Of a stretch of 64,000 nt of DNA, positions 8,996-16,659 are shown piece after piece (position 1 is the stretch's first letter; each line of letters starts with the position of its first letter). Location: positions 48,592 to 112,591 of the forward strand of contig CAVOSE010000072.1 of assembly GCA_963698775.1 (NCBI GenBank). The letters are read 5' to 3'. Under the pieces are notes generated by a model. That model was not told the DNA's origin. It searched no databases and saw only the letters and a program-made list of their open reading frames with translations. The position numbers were made by a program, and so were the translations under genes. Source of the stretch: Thiohalocapsa sp963698775. Lineage in GTDB: Bacteria > Pseudomonadota > Gammaproteobacteria > Chromatiales > Chromatiaceae.

Positions 8996-10165
8996 CTACG
9001 CTTCGATACAGAACCGCTGGATCAGGCGCTTGAGCAACTGTACCGTCGGTTCGATGCGGTCCAGGGCCAGGAACTCGTCCGGCTGGTGGGCTTGGTCGAT
9101 GTCGCCGGGGCCGAGCACGACGGTGTCCATGCCGAGTTGGTTGAAGAACGGCGCCTCGGTGCCGAAGCTAACGGCCTCCGCGGTGTGGCCGGTGAGCGCC
9201 TCGGCGGCACGCACGATGGCCGAACTCGCCGCGGTTTCCGCCGGCGGAATGCTCTCGAACAGCGGCTCCACCTGCCAACCCAGGCCGCGTGCTTCTGCCA
9301 CCGCGGCTACACGGCGGGTCAGCTCGGCGCGCAGGTCCGCGGGGTCGAGCCCCGGCAGCACGCGCAGGTCGAGGTGCAACTCGCAATGGCCGCAGATGCG
9401 GTTGGGGTTGTCGCCGCCATGGATATGGCCGGGGTTGATGGTGGGGTAGGGCACCGGAAAGGCCGGGTTGTTGTAGCGTCGCTGCAGTTCGTCGCGCCAG
9501 GCGAGCACCGCGGTGAGCACCTCGTGCATGCCCTCGAGCGCGTTATTGCCTAGGCGCGGATCGCTGGCGTGGCCGCTGCGGCCCGTCAATCGCACCGCTT
9601 CCCCCATGACGCCCTTGTGCATGCGCACCGGCCGCAACCCGGTGGGCTCACCGATCACGGCGTAACGACCCAAGGGCCGCCCGGCGTTGACCAGCGCATG
9701 GGCGCCATGCATCGCCGACTCCTCGTCGGCGGTGGCGAGGATGATCAGCGGCTGCTTCAGATCCTTGGCCGTCAGTCCGCGGGCGGCCTCGATGGCCAGT
9801 CCCAGGAACGACTTCATGTCGGCGGTGCCCAGGCCATAGAGCCGACCGCCGTCCTCGCTGAGCTTGAGCGGATCATGGCTCCACAGCGGGGCATCGAACG
9901 GCACGGTATCGGCGTGGCCGGACAGTACCAGACCACCAGGGCCGCTGCCCAGAGTCGCGACCAGATTGGCCTTGTCCGGATGCCCTGGAATCTCCAGCAT
10001 CTCCACCGCGAAGCCGGCGTCCGCGAGCCAGCCCGCCAGCAGCACCAGCAGCGGCCGGTTGCTCTGATCCCAGCCCGGCGTCACGCTGCTGACGGACGGT
10101 GTCGCGATCAACCCCTCCAGCATGGTCATCAGCGGCGGTGCTTCGGCGGTGGGCAGGTGCGGCAT
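8996..10165 (-). CDS. argE: Acetylornithine deacetylase
   Basis: ArgE hydrolyses N2-acetyl-L-ornithine to ornithine and acetate in arginine biosynthesis. With the ATG at 10165 the protein has 389 residues, the family size. M20 metallopeptidase features are visible: SGHADTVPFD (zinc ligand His and Asp), the bridging Asp in YGLGTADMKS, the catalytic Glu pair in TADEES, and a dimerisation domain in the middle. A start at 10237 would add 24 unconserved residues; 10165 has CGGAG about 8-12 nt upstream. The gene stands alone, convergent with no other arg gene nearby. Confidence 0.9.
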   Translation of the reverse strand: MPHLPTAEAPPLMTMLEGLIATPSVSSVTPGWDQSNRPLLVLLAGWLADAGFAVEMLEIPGHPDKANLVATLGSGPGGLVLSGHADTVPFDAPLWSHDPLKLSEDGGRLYGLGTADMKSFLGLAIEAARGLTAKDLKQPLIILATADEESAMHGAHALVNAGRPLGRYAVIGEPTGLRPVRMHKGVMGEAVRLTGRSGHASDPRLGNNALEGMHEVLTAVLAWRDELQRRYNNPAFPVPYPTINPGHIHGGDNPNRICGHCELHLDLRVLPGLDPADLRAELTRRVAAVAEARGLGWQVEPLFESIPPAETAASSAIVRAAEALTGHTAEAVSFGTEAPFFNQLGMDTVVLGPGDIDQAHQPDEFLALDRIEPTVQLLKRLIQRFCIEA

Positions 10166-10387
10166 GAGGTGACTCCGGGAGGGCTGTTCGTTTGAGCGCG
10201 ATATTGGGGCGGTGCCAGGGGAAACTGGGCGCAGCATGCGGCCTGCGTCGTGATGCCTGTTGATTCAGTGGCGTCGGCTTTGTGACAAAGGCTCGTCGCA
10301 AAGCCGGTCTGGCATCCGCATTCCTGCGGTTAAGCGACTGATTCGTGGTCTTTCAATGGTTGGTGTGGATTGTGCTTAGACCTGTGC

Positions 10388-10780
10388 ATGGACGCATTGC
10401 AACAACGCCTTCAAGACTGTCTACCCGTTGCCGAAGCGCTCTGCCGCTCGCTGTGCGACGAGGCCGCTCGGCTTGGCTTCGACCCGGCCGCGGTCTCGGG
10501 TGCCGATGCGCTGACCGCCGAGTTTCGCTTACAAACCGATCCCGCCTCGGGCGGTCAGGGGCTGCTTGGCGAATGGTTCGACCGGCACCGGTATCGTGTC
10601 GGCATGCTGTTATTTCATGCCGACGGCAGCTTCTTTGCGGAGTACGACATCGTCCAGCCGCATCCGGGCAATCCACGCCTGTTCGTCGAAGCGGTCGAAG
10701 CCTGGGGCCGGGGCCAGGATATCCGCTGCGACGCGCGGACGATGCCAATGCCCGACGAGTTGGCGGCAACGGATGCCTGA
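10388..10780 (+). CDS. Hypothetical protein, 130 aa (intact copy of a duplicated gene)
   Basis: A small soluble protein of unknown family. Its conserved-looking half is YRVGMLLFHADGSFFAEYD, then HPGNPRLFVEAVEAWGRG, and the C-terminus MPDELAA. A decayed second copy of its last 75 residues lies at 14309-14546. The ATG at 10388 is preferred over an upstream in-frame start. The next gene starts 41 bp downstream and was duplicated with it, so the two were probably an operon before duplication. Confidence 0.6.
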   Translation: MDALQQRLQDCLPVAEALCRSLCDEAARLGFDPAAVSGADALTAEFRLQTDPASGGQGLLGEWFDRHRYRVGMLLFHADGSFFAEYDIVQPHPGNPRLFVEAVEAWGRGQDIRCDARTMPMPDELAATDA

Positions 10781-10821
10781 GCCTTGCAGACCTCGGTAGA
10801 CCATTGCATCGGAGTCGAAGC

Positions 10822-11241
10822 ATGCCAGACACCCACTTGATTCTCTACCATAAGCAATCCACAAGCGCCCGGACGCGGTTCTTGCGCTTTGGGCATGGCG
10901 GCGTGTGCGGTCCGGAGGCGCTGCCCGCCGACGCGTCGGTCGATGCGCCAAGCGCTCGCGATGCCACACTGTTGACCCACCCCGGCATGCTGCTGCGCGC
11001 GACCGAGACGACGCTTGCGCTGCCGCGCGGGAGCCTCGAGTCGGACGCCGGCTTCCACTGCCGGGTCTTGGCCGGCGCGGTCAGCGGTGATGTCTATCTG
11101 GCACATTTCACCAGCGTCGATCCGCCCTTCGATGCCGCCGATGGCGCTGGTGCGGCATTCATCGACCTGACCCAGGCGCGCGGTCTGCCGCCAACGGAAC
11201 TGGCCTTGTTGCGGCTCGCTTATGAGCATGTGCTGGGCTGA
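10822..11241 (+). CDS. Hypothetical protein, 139 aa
   Basis: A soluble protein with no family I recognise. It starts at the ATG at 10822, with GGAG 8 nt upstream; a longer upstream reading of the same frame has no ribosome-binding site and overlaps the previous gene. The first codons (MPDTH) and leader are duplicated at about 14588, where the frame is broken after a few residues. The C-terminal half has a pattern of short beta strands and a final helix. Confidence 0.6.
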   Translation: MPDTHLILYHKQSTSARTRFLRFGHGGVCGPEALPADASVDAPSARDATLLTHPGMLLRATETTLALPRGSLESDAGFHCRVLAGAVSGDVYLAHFTSVDPPFDAADGAGAAFIDLTQARGLPPTELALLRLAYEHVLG

Positions 11242-11298
11242 ACCTAAGTCCGGCAGTTGCTTCGGCTGTAGAATTTATTCGCCGCGTCAGTGCCTTCC

Positions 11299-11316
11299 GT
11301 GCGACTGAAGTCGCAC
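11299..11316 (+). repeat. REP-like palindrome
   Basis: GTGCGACTGAAGTCGCAC forms 8-bp arms with a 2-nt GA loop. It is the same design as the palindrome at 8978, with a compensatory pair change in the stem (G-C to A-T), so the hairpin rather than the exact sequence is conserved. It lies in the 237-bp gap before the GNAT-peptidase gene. Confidence 0.65.
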
Positions 11317-11478
11317 CTGCCCTGGGGGTGCAATCCATTGATTTGCTTGCGTGATCGATGTGAACTGTCGGATCTAGGCTGAAGCACCTTAGGAGCGCGC
11401 TGAAATGATGGCTGCGGCATTAGGGGCACATCATCGTTTGGCGTAAACTAGCGCCTTATTTGCCTGCCACCAAGGCCG

Positions 11479-12729
11479 GTGCCAATGGCCCTCCCCTTGC
11501 CTGTTGTCGACCGAGCGACGTCTGCTGGCGCCTTGTCGGCGACCCAGTCCGGCTGTCGCGTCCGTCCGGCCGTCGTCACCGATCTCAATGCCCTCGTCGC
11601 GCTGGAAGATGCCTGCTTCGATAGCGATAGGCTGACGCGCCGCCAGTTTCGCTACATGCTGGCGCGGGCACAGGCAACGTTGTTGGTCGCCGAGTCGGCG
11701 TCCACGGGCGCTACCGACGCTCCTGACTCCACCGATGGTGGTTTGCTCGGCTACGTACTCGTGCTGTTCAATCGCGCCACGTCCGTGGCGCGGCTGTACT
11801 CAATCGCCGTGGCTGCGGCCGCACGCGGGAAAGGGATAGGTCAAGCCTTGGTACAGGCCGCCGAGGAGGCCACCTGGGACGCGGAGCGGGCCTATCTGCG
11901 GTTGGAAATTCGGCGCGATAATCTGGCATCCCAAGCCCTGTTCGAGCGCTCCGGCTATCGCCGTTTCGGCGTGTTGTCCGACTATTATGAAGACCACATG
12001 GAGGCGCTGCGCTACGAGAAGCAGCTGGCGCCCTATGCCCGCCGCACGCCGACGCGAGTGCCGTTCTACGAACAGACGCTGGACTTCACTTGCGGGGCGT
12101 CGTCGTTGATGATGGCGATGCAGGCGCTGTCGCCGGAGCTGAGCCTGGACCGCACGCTGGAGCTGCGCATCTGGCGCGAGGCGACCACCATCTTCATGAC
12201 CTCGGGCCATGGCGGCTGTGGTCCGTTTGGTTTGGCGCTGGCGGCGCATGCCCGCGGCTATCAAGCCGAGGTATGGGTCAACGACGTCGGCGTGCCGTTG
12301 ATCGACTCGGTCCGTAGCCCGGAGAAAAAGGAGGTCATGCGGCTGGTGCACGAGGACATGCTGGCCGAGATCGAGCGCCTGCAGATTCCCCTGACCTACG
12401 GCACCCTCGGGCTGGATGCGTTGGAGGCGCGCTTTCGCGCTGGCGCCGTACCGCTGGTTCTGATCAGTTCCTACCGGATCTATTCCGAGAAGTTCCCGCA
12501 CTGGGTGGTGGTGACGGGATTTGATCAACATTTTGTTTATGTGCACGATCCCTATGTGGATTACGACAGTGGCGAGACCCCGTTGGATTCGATAAACATG
12601 CCCATTCAGCCGGCCGAGTTCCGGCGCATGAACCGTTACGGCCGCGCGGGGCTGCAGGCCGTGGTGCTGATCTCCCTGCCCGGATCACAGCCCGCCTTGA
12701 TGCAGTCGTCCGTGGCCGACCATGGCTGA
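11479..12729 (+). CDS. GNAT N-acetyltransferase fused to a C39-like cysteine peptidase
   Basis: A 416-residue fusion. Residues of about 25-185 are a RimI-like GNAT fold, with the acetyl-CoA loop region AAARGKGIGQALVQAA and the following LEIRRDN...SQALFERSGY. Residues of about 190-400 resemble C39/papain-like peptidases: candidate nucleophile Cys205 in TCGASS, His341 in HWVVV and Asp357 in VHDPY. The stop overlaps the RimK-like gene by 8 bp. Related acetyltransferase-peptidase proteins are known beside RimK-like ligases and were predicted to modify peptides or proteins; the substrate is unknown. Either the GTG at 11479 (AAGG upstream) or the ATG at 11485 could be the start. Confidence 0.85.
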   Translation: MPMALPLPVVDRATSAGALSATQSGCRVRPAVVTDLNALVALEDACFDSDRLTRRQFRYMLARAQATLLVAESASTGATDAPDSTDGGLLGYVLVLFNRATSVARLYSIAVAAAARGKGIGQALVQAAEEATWDAERAYLRLEIRRDNLASQALFERSGYRRFGVLSDYYEDHMEALRYEKQLAPYARRTPTRVPFYEQTLDFTCGASSLMMAMQALSPELSLDRTLELRIWREATTIFMTSGHGGCGPFGLALAAHARGYQAEVWVNDVGVPLIDSVRSPEKKEVMRLVHEDMLAEIERLQIPLTYGTLGLDALEARFRAGAVPLVLISSYRIYSEKFPHWVVVTGFDQHFVYVHDPYVDYDSGETPLDSINMPIQPAEFRRMNRYGRAGLQAVVLISLPGSQPALMQSSVADHG

Positions 12730-14227
12730 GCATATCTTGCTGGTGGAACAGGCCAGCGACTGGAAGTCCGGTTTTCCCAAATTGCCGGTGGTCACGGCCC
12801 GGGAGTACCTCGGCGGCGGCGAGGCGTTCTCGCCCAAGCGCCGGTTGCGGGTGGTGAACCTGTGCCGCAGCCACCGCTATCTGAGCATCGGCTATTACTG
12901 CTCGCTGCTGGCGGAGGCGCGTGGTCATAAGGTGGTGCCGAGCGTGCGTACCATGCAGGATCTCTCCAGCCGCGGCATCTACGGCCTCATTACCGACGAA
13001 CTCAACCAGCGCGTGCAGCGCCTGTTGGGTAGGCGTCGCGGTGCGGCAACGCCGACGGCCTATGAGCTGACCATCTTCTTCGGGCAATGCGCGACGCGGG
13101 AGTTGCAGCCGCTGGCGCGCGAGATCTTCGAGACCTTTCGCTGCCCGGCGTTGCGGGTCGAACTGAAGCAATCCGATACCGGCGGCGGCAGCTGGCGCAT
13201 TGGGGCCATCAAGGCGCTGACTCTGAACGTCCTAACCGCGGAGCAGGAGCAAGAGTTCTTGACCGCGCTGGAGTGGTACCTGTCGCAGCGTTGGCGACAG
13301 CCGCGGGCGCGTCTGCGTTACCGCTACGATCTGGCCATTCTGCACGATCCGGACGAAGAGCTGCCGCCGTCCAATCCCAAGGCTCTGCGCCGGTTTCAGC
13401 AGGCCGGCAAGGTCTTGGGCGTCAACGTCGAGCTGATTCAGCGCAAGGACTTCGGTCGCCTGGCCGAATATGACGCGTTGTTGATTCGTGAGACCACCCG
13501 TATCGGCCATCACACCTTTCGTTTCGCCAAGAAGGCTGACAGCGAGGGGATGGTGGTTATCGATGACCCGGACTCGATCCTGCGCTGCACTAACAAGGTG
13601 TTTCTGGCAGAACTGCTGGAGGCCAACCAAGTCCCCCGGCCGCGGACCCAAATCCTGCGTCGCGAGACCTTGTTTGACGTGGAGGCCGCGATTCCCTATC
13701 CGGTGGTGCTGAAGATCCCGGAGGGCTCTTTTTCGCGCGGCGTCTTCAAGGCCAAGGACCGCGCCGAGCTGAAACGGATCGCGCAAAAGTTGTTCAAGGA
13801 GTCGGACCTGATCCTGGCCCAGGAGTACCTCTATACCGAGTTCGATTGGCGCATCGGCATCCTCGGCCGTCGGCCGCTGTATGCCAGCAAATACTTCATG
13901 AGCCGTGACCATTGGCAGATCGTCCGCCACGAGGGCGACGGCAGTCACGACGAGGGCACCTTCGAGACCGTGCCGGTGGAGCAGGCGCCGAAGGACGTGC
14001 TGCGCGTCGCGCTGCGCGCCGCCAACCTGATCGGCGATGGACTCTATGGCGTCGACGTCAAGGCCACCGCGCGCGGCGCCGTCTGTATCGAGGTCAACGA
14101 CAACCCGAATCTGGACGCCGGCATCGAGGACGCGGTGCTGGGCGAGGACCTCTATCGCGCCATCATCGCGCACATGGTGGAACGCTTGGAGCAGGGGCGG
14201 GCCGAGCGGCGCGGCGGGCGCGGCTGA
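12722..14227 (+). CDS. RimK-like ATP-grasp ligase with N-terminal RLAN-type domain
   Basis: This 501-residue protein has a C-terminal ATP-grasp fold (about 285-490), with PYPVVLKIPEGSFSRGV, the LAQEYLYTEFDWRIGIL strand and metal-binding residues in CIEVNDNPNLDAG. The N-terminal 200 residues match the RimK-like ATP-grasp N-terminal domain family. RimK itself adds glutamates to ribosomal protein S6. This longer family is predicted to form amide bonds on peptides or proteins. Its start overlaps the GNAT-peptidase gene by 8 bp, so ligase, acetyltransferase and peptidase activities are co-expressed. No obvious precursor peptide gene was found within 1 kb. Confidence 0.87.
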   Translation: MAEHILLVEQASDWKSGFPKLPVVTAREYLGGGEAFSPKRRLRVVNLCRSHRYLSIGYYCSLLAEARGHKVVPSVRTMQDLSSRGIYGLITDELNQRVQRLLGRRRGAATPTAYELTIFFGQCATRELQPLAREIFETFRCPALRVELKQSDTGGGSWRIGAIKALTLNVLTAEQEQEFLTALEWYLSQRWRQPRARLRYRYDLAILHDPDEELPPSNPKALRRFQQAGKVLGVNVELIQRKDFGRLAEYDALLIRETTRIGHHTFRFAKKADSEGMVVIDDPDSILRCTNKVFLAELLEANQVPRPRTQILRRETLFDVEAAIPYPVVLKIPEGSFSRGVFKAKDRAELKRIAQKLFKESDLILAQEYLYTEFDWRIGILGRRPLYASKYFMSRDHWQIVRHEGDGSHDEGTFETVPVEQAPKDVLRVALRAANLIGDGLYGVDVKATARGAVCIEVNDNPNLDAGIEDAVLGEDLYRAIIAHMVERLEQGRAERRGGRG

Positions 14228-14308
14228 GGTCGCGCGCCGGGGTCGCCCCAAGAGGGAGGCGGAGACAACAACGCGCACGAGTCAACCGGACGCGGTAGCA
14301 GTCAGGGC

Positions 14309-14546
14309 CTGCTTGGCGAATGGTTCGACCGGCACCGGCACCGGCACCGGACGGCGGTATCGTCTCGGCATGCTGCTGTTCCATGCCGACGACAGCTTCT
14401 TTGCGGAGTACGACATCGTTCGCCCGCATCCGGGCAATCCACGCCTGTTCGTCGAGGCGGTCGAAGCCTGGGGCCGGGGCCAGGATATTCGCCGCGACGC
14501 GCGGATGATGCCGATGCCCGACGAGTTGGCGGCAGCGGACGCCTGA
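14309..14546 (+). pseudogene. Truncated, frameshifted duplicate of the 10388 gene
   Basis: Nucleotides 14305-14600 closely match 10555-10835, covering the last 75 codons of the first hypothetical gene, the intergenic spacer and the first codons of the second. The 5' half is missing. An expansion of CACCGG units plus extra bases (19 nt) around 14333-14352 shifts the frame by +1. Downstream, the copied start (MPDT) near 14588 runs into unrelated sequence. It is a decayed partial duplication, 3.75 kb from its source and directly after the RimK-like gene. Confidence 0.8.
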
Positions 14547-14645
14547 GCCTTGCTGCCGTCGGCAGGACATTGCATCCGAGTCGAAGCATGCCAGACACAT
14601 GCGTGATTCTCATCATAATGGTGTCGGACGTTCCTGCGTTTGGGT

Positions 14646-15434
14646 TTACATTGACCGGCGTTTCCAGTTGGGATGGGCACGCGAGTTGGAGCGGATGGCC
14701 TCGTAGACGAGCTGGAAGCGCTTGCCTCGGGCAGTGACAAAGTCCTGACCGAAAGCACTGTTGCCGGCGAGGATGCCGCGTAGAGGAGCGCCTTTGCTGA
14801 ACTGAATCAGCTTCGATCTGAACTGCTTCGCCCACATGCGTTGGCTTTCGCCCGGGCACTCCTGTCGATAGTACACATTTGGGTCCTGGTAGTTGATGCC
14901 GCGCACGCTGTAGCTGCCCTTGATTCGGATCTCCGGATCGCCGGCCTCCCTGATCGGTCCGGCGAAAGCGGTTGGCTGGCTCTGCGGATCGAACCAGGTG
15001 CCGTTTTCCCGCAAGACCCTGCGTGCGTTGATCTGAAGAGAGAAATCGTTTCCGTCTGCGGGGATACCGCCGTGTGCAAACAAGGACTCGCTCTCACTTT
15101 CATGCCAAAACATCTCTCGAGAACCCCGCCGCCCAAAGAGGTTGCCGCAGTCGAGCGTCTCGGTCTCGGCGTGCGCCGCTCGCCAAGCGGCGCCCCGAAC
15201 CAAACCGAATACCGTCCCTTGGAGGCGACCGCCCGCGCGGCGGATCACGGCTGCCTCTTCGGGATAGGCGCGCGCCCTAGGAATCTCCTTCATGGTGATC
15301 CAAGCCCACTCACGTTCCTCCTGGTTCGAGGCATCGGAAATGGTCAGTGTGAAATGCCAGTAGGTAGCGGCGCCGGCTGATACAGGCGGTAGGAGGAGGA
15401 GGGCGAGGCAGAGCGAAAGCTTTAGCAAAACCAT
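14646..15434 (-). CDS. Hypothetical secreted protein
   Basis: A 262-residue protein with a signal peptide (hydrophobic Leu-rich stretch at residues 4-14, probable cleavage after SAGA). The mature protein has four or so cysteines and alternates short beta-like strands; no domain is recognised. The ATG at 15434 is used because CGGAG lies 9 nt upstream and it places the signal peptide at the N-terminus. It is convergent with the decayed duplicate at 14309. Confidence 0.6.
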   Translation of the reverse strand: MVLLKLSLCLALLLLPPVSAGAATYWHFTLTISDASNQEEREWAWITMKEIPRARAYPEEAAVIRRAGGRLQGTVFGLVRGAAWRAAHAETETLDCGNLFGRRGSREMFWHESESESLFAHGGIPADGNDFSLQINARRVLRENGTWFDPQSQPTAFAGPIREAGDPEIRIKGSYSVRGINYQDPNVYYRQECPGESQRMWAKQFRSKLIQFSKGAPLRGILAGNSAFGQDFVTARGKRFQLVYEAIRSNSRAHPNWKRRSM

Positions 15435-15626
15435 CGTGATACTCCGGTCATGGCGTTGCTCACAACATAGGATAGATTGGCTCATGTCGCCAGATGGCAG
15501 ACCCGTGCGGGCTGGCCCAGGCATGCCTCTACATTCGGGAACGAAACGCCGGCCGGCTTGGTGAGTAGCGCCCGCCAATCGCAGCCTCAGGGCGATTCGT
15601 GTCGATCGCTCATGCCAACTGGACGC

Positions 15627-15805
15627 CCTAGATTGCTTGGGGCGCCGAATGCTTGCAGAGGAGTCAAGTTTCGATGCAGCATAGGACCCGCGAGAGTCCT
15701 CAATCGAAATCGAAATCGAAATCGAAATCGAAATCGATACCGATACCGATACCGATACCGATACCGATGATCACGACTCGTCGGTGTGAGGCGAAGCCTC
15801 GTTAG
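15627..15805 (+). repeat. Dispersed CGATNN-hexamer element, copy 2
   Basis: Shared left block (CCTAGATTGCTTGG, GCGCCGAATGCTTGCAGA, GAGTCAAGTTTCGATGC), then five AAATCG units (15707-15736) and five ATACCG units (15737-15766), then GATCACGACTCGTCGGT and a terminal hairpin GAGGC-GAA-GCCTC at 15788-15800. It abuts the stop codon of the PIN toxin gene within 3 bp. Confidence 0.88.
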
Positions 15806-15807
15806 TA

Positions 15808-16194
15808 CTACCAAAGTGTTTCAACACCAAACAGTTCAAAAGCTGAGTCGCGCGTCACAAGCGGCAGTCCCTCCAGCATGCTCTGTGCGGCCAACATCCG
15901 ATCGAAAGGATCACGATGGCCCACCACCCAACCACCGGCGCGCAGGGCATGGAGATAACTGACGGGCAGATGCAGGAAGCCGTCCGCTGCCACCAATTCG
16001 GCGTAGCGGGCGGCGGCATCAGGGACTTCTTCGAGCTTGCCGATACGTTGTTTGGTTGCGATTTCCCAGGCGCTTGCTGCGCTCGCATGGATCGTGTTCG
16101 CAGGATCGGCGATGGCCGCTCTGGCCCGATCGGACAACCGCGCATCATCGGTGAACCACCACAACAACGCGTGTGTGTCCAGTAGCAGTCGCAT
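15808..16194 (-). CDS. PIN-domain ribonuclease toxin (VapC-like)
   Basis: The 128-residue toxin is of the type II PIN family; such enzymes cleave tRNA or rRNA when free of antitoxin. The acidic site appears intact: Asp6 in LLLDTHALLWW, Glu in SAWEIATK, Asp in HRDPFDRMLAAQ and the later Asp in VTRDSAF. The LLLDTHALLWW opening is typical of toxins paired with Phd/YefM antitoxins, which is what precedes it: its ATG overlaps the antitoxin stop (ATGA). Repeat copy 2 begins 3 bp beyond its stop. Confidence 0.9.
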   Translation of the reverse strand: MRLLLDTHALLWWFTDDARLSDRARAAIADPANTIHASAASAWEIATKQRIGKLEEVPDAAARYAELVAADGFLHLPVSYLHALRAGGWVVGHRDPFDRMLAAQSMLEGLPLVTRDSAFELFGVETLW

Positions 16195-16427
16195 CAGCGC
16201 GATTCCCAGACATCCAGCTCCGCATCCGGCAAGGCGTCGAAGAACGCCTCTCCGACCCTGCCAGCAAGCCGACCGGGCCGACGCTGCGGCGAGGCCGACT
16301 CCAGCGGCACCAGCCGTGCATACGGCTTACCGGCCTTGGCAACAATGATCTCGTGCCCCTGGTGCGCTTGCTCCAGAAGCTTTGAGAAGTGGGTCTTGGC
16401 TTCGTGAACGTTGACTATCCGACTCAT
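16194..16427 (-). CDS. Phd/YefM-family antitoxin
   Basis: A 77-residue antitoxin partnered with the PIN toxin. The N-terminus (VNVHEAKTHFSKLLEQAHQG) is the standard Phd/YefM DNA-binding and dimerisation fold, followed by EIIVAKAGKPYARLVP. The C-terminal 30 residues are the presumed toxin-neutralising tail. The ATG at 16427 has GGAAGG 6 nt upstream; an in-frame ATG at 16439 precedes it. The family normally represses its own operon. Confidence 0.9.
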   Translation of the reverse strand: MSRIVNVHEAKTHFSKLLEQAHQGHEIIVAKAGKPYARLVPLESASPQRRPGRLAGRVGEAFFDALPDAELDVWESR

Positions 16428-16659
16428 CAGGCCTTCCAAGTAGACTTAGTCCAAGGCTAAGGCTACTTTTCCCCAGAAAAGCCGCAAGCAAACGCCGCAA
16501 GCGCTAGGTCCGAAACATGGCCTCCGGTGCTGTCTCCGTTGCGTCGACCACAATGGGCTGCCGCGACTCGTGGGGAGTCGTCGCGCGCGGGAGCATGGCG
16601 TCGCTACCGCGTGGAGCACGGAGTGCTGCTATGCTCGCGACCGCGGCGCACGGGGTGTC

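Noticed and set aside
10345..10821. N-terminal extension of the 10822 gene
   Set aside because: The extension overlaps the gene at 10388 and lacks a start signal; the ATG at 10822 has a good Shine-Dalgarno.
13232..14278. Long open frame on the minus strand opposite the RimK-like gene
   Set aside because: The plus-strand frame has clear ATP-grasp motifs and correct overlaps; the opposite frame has no motif and is expected in GC-rich DNA.
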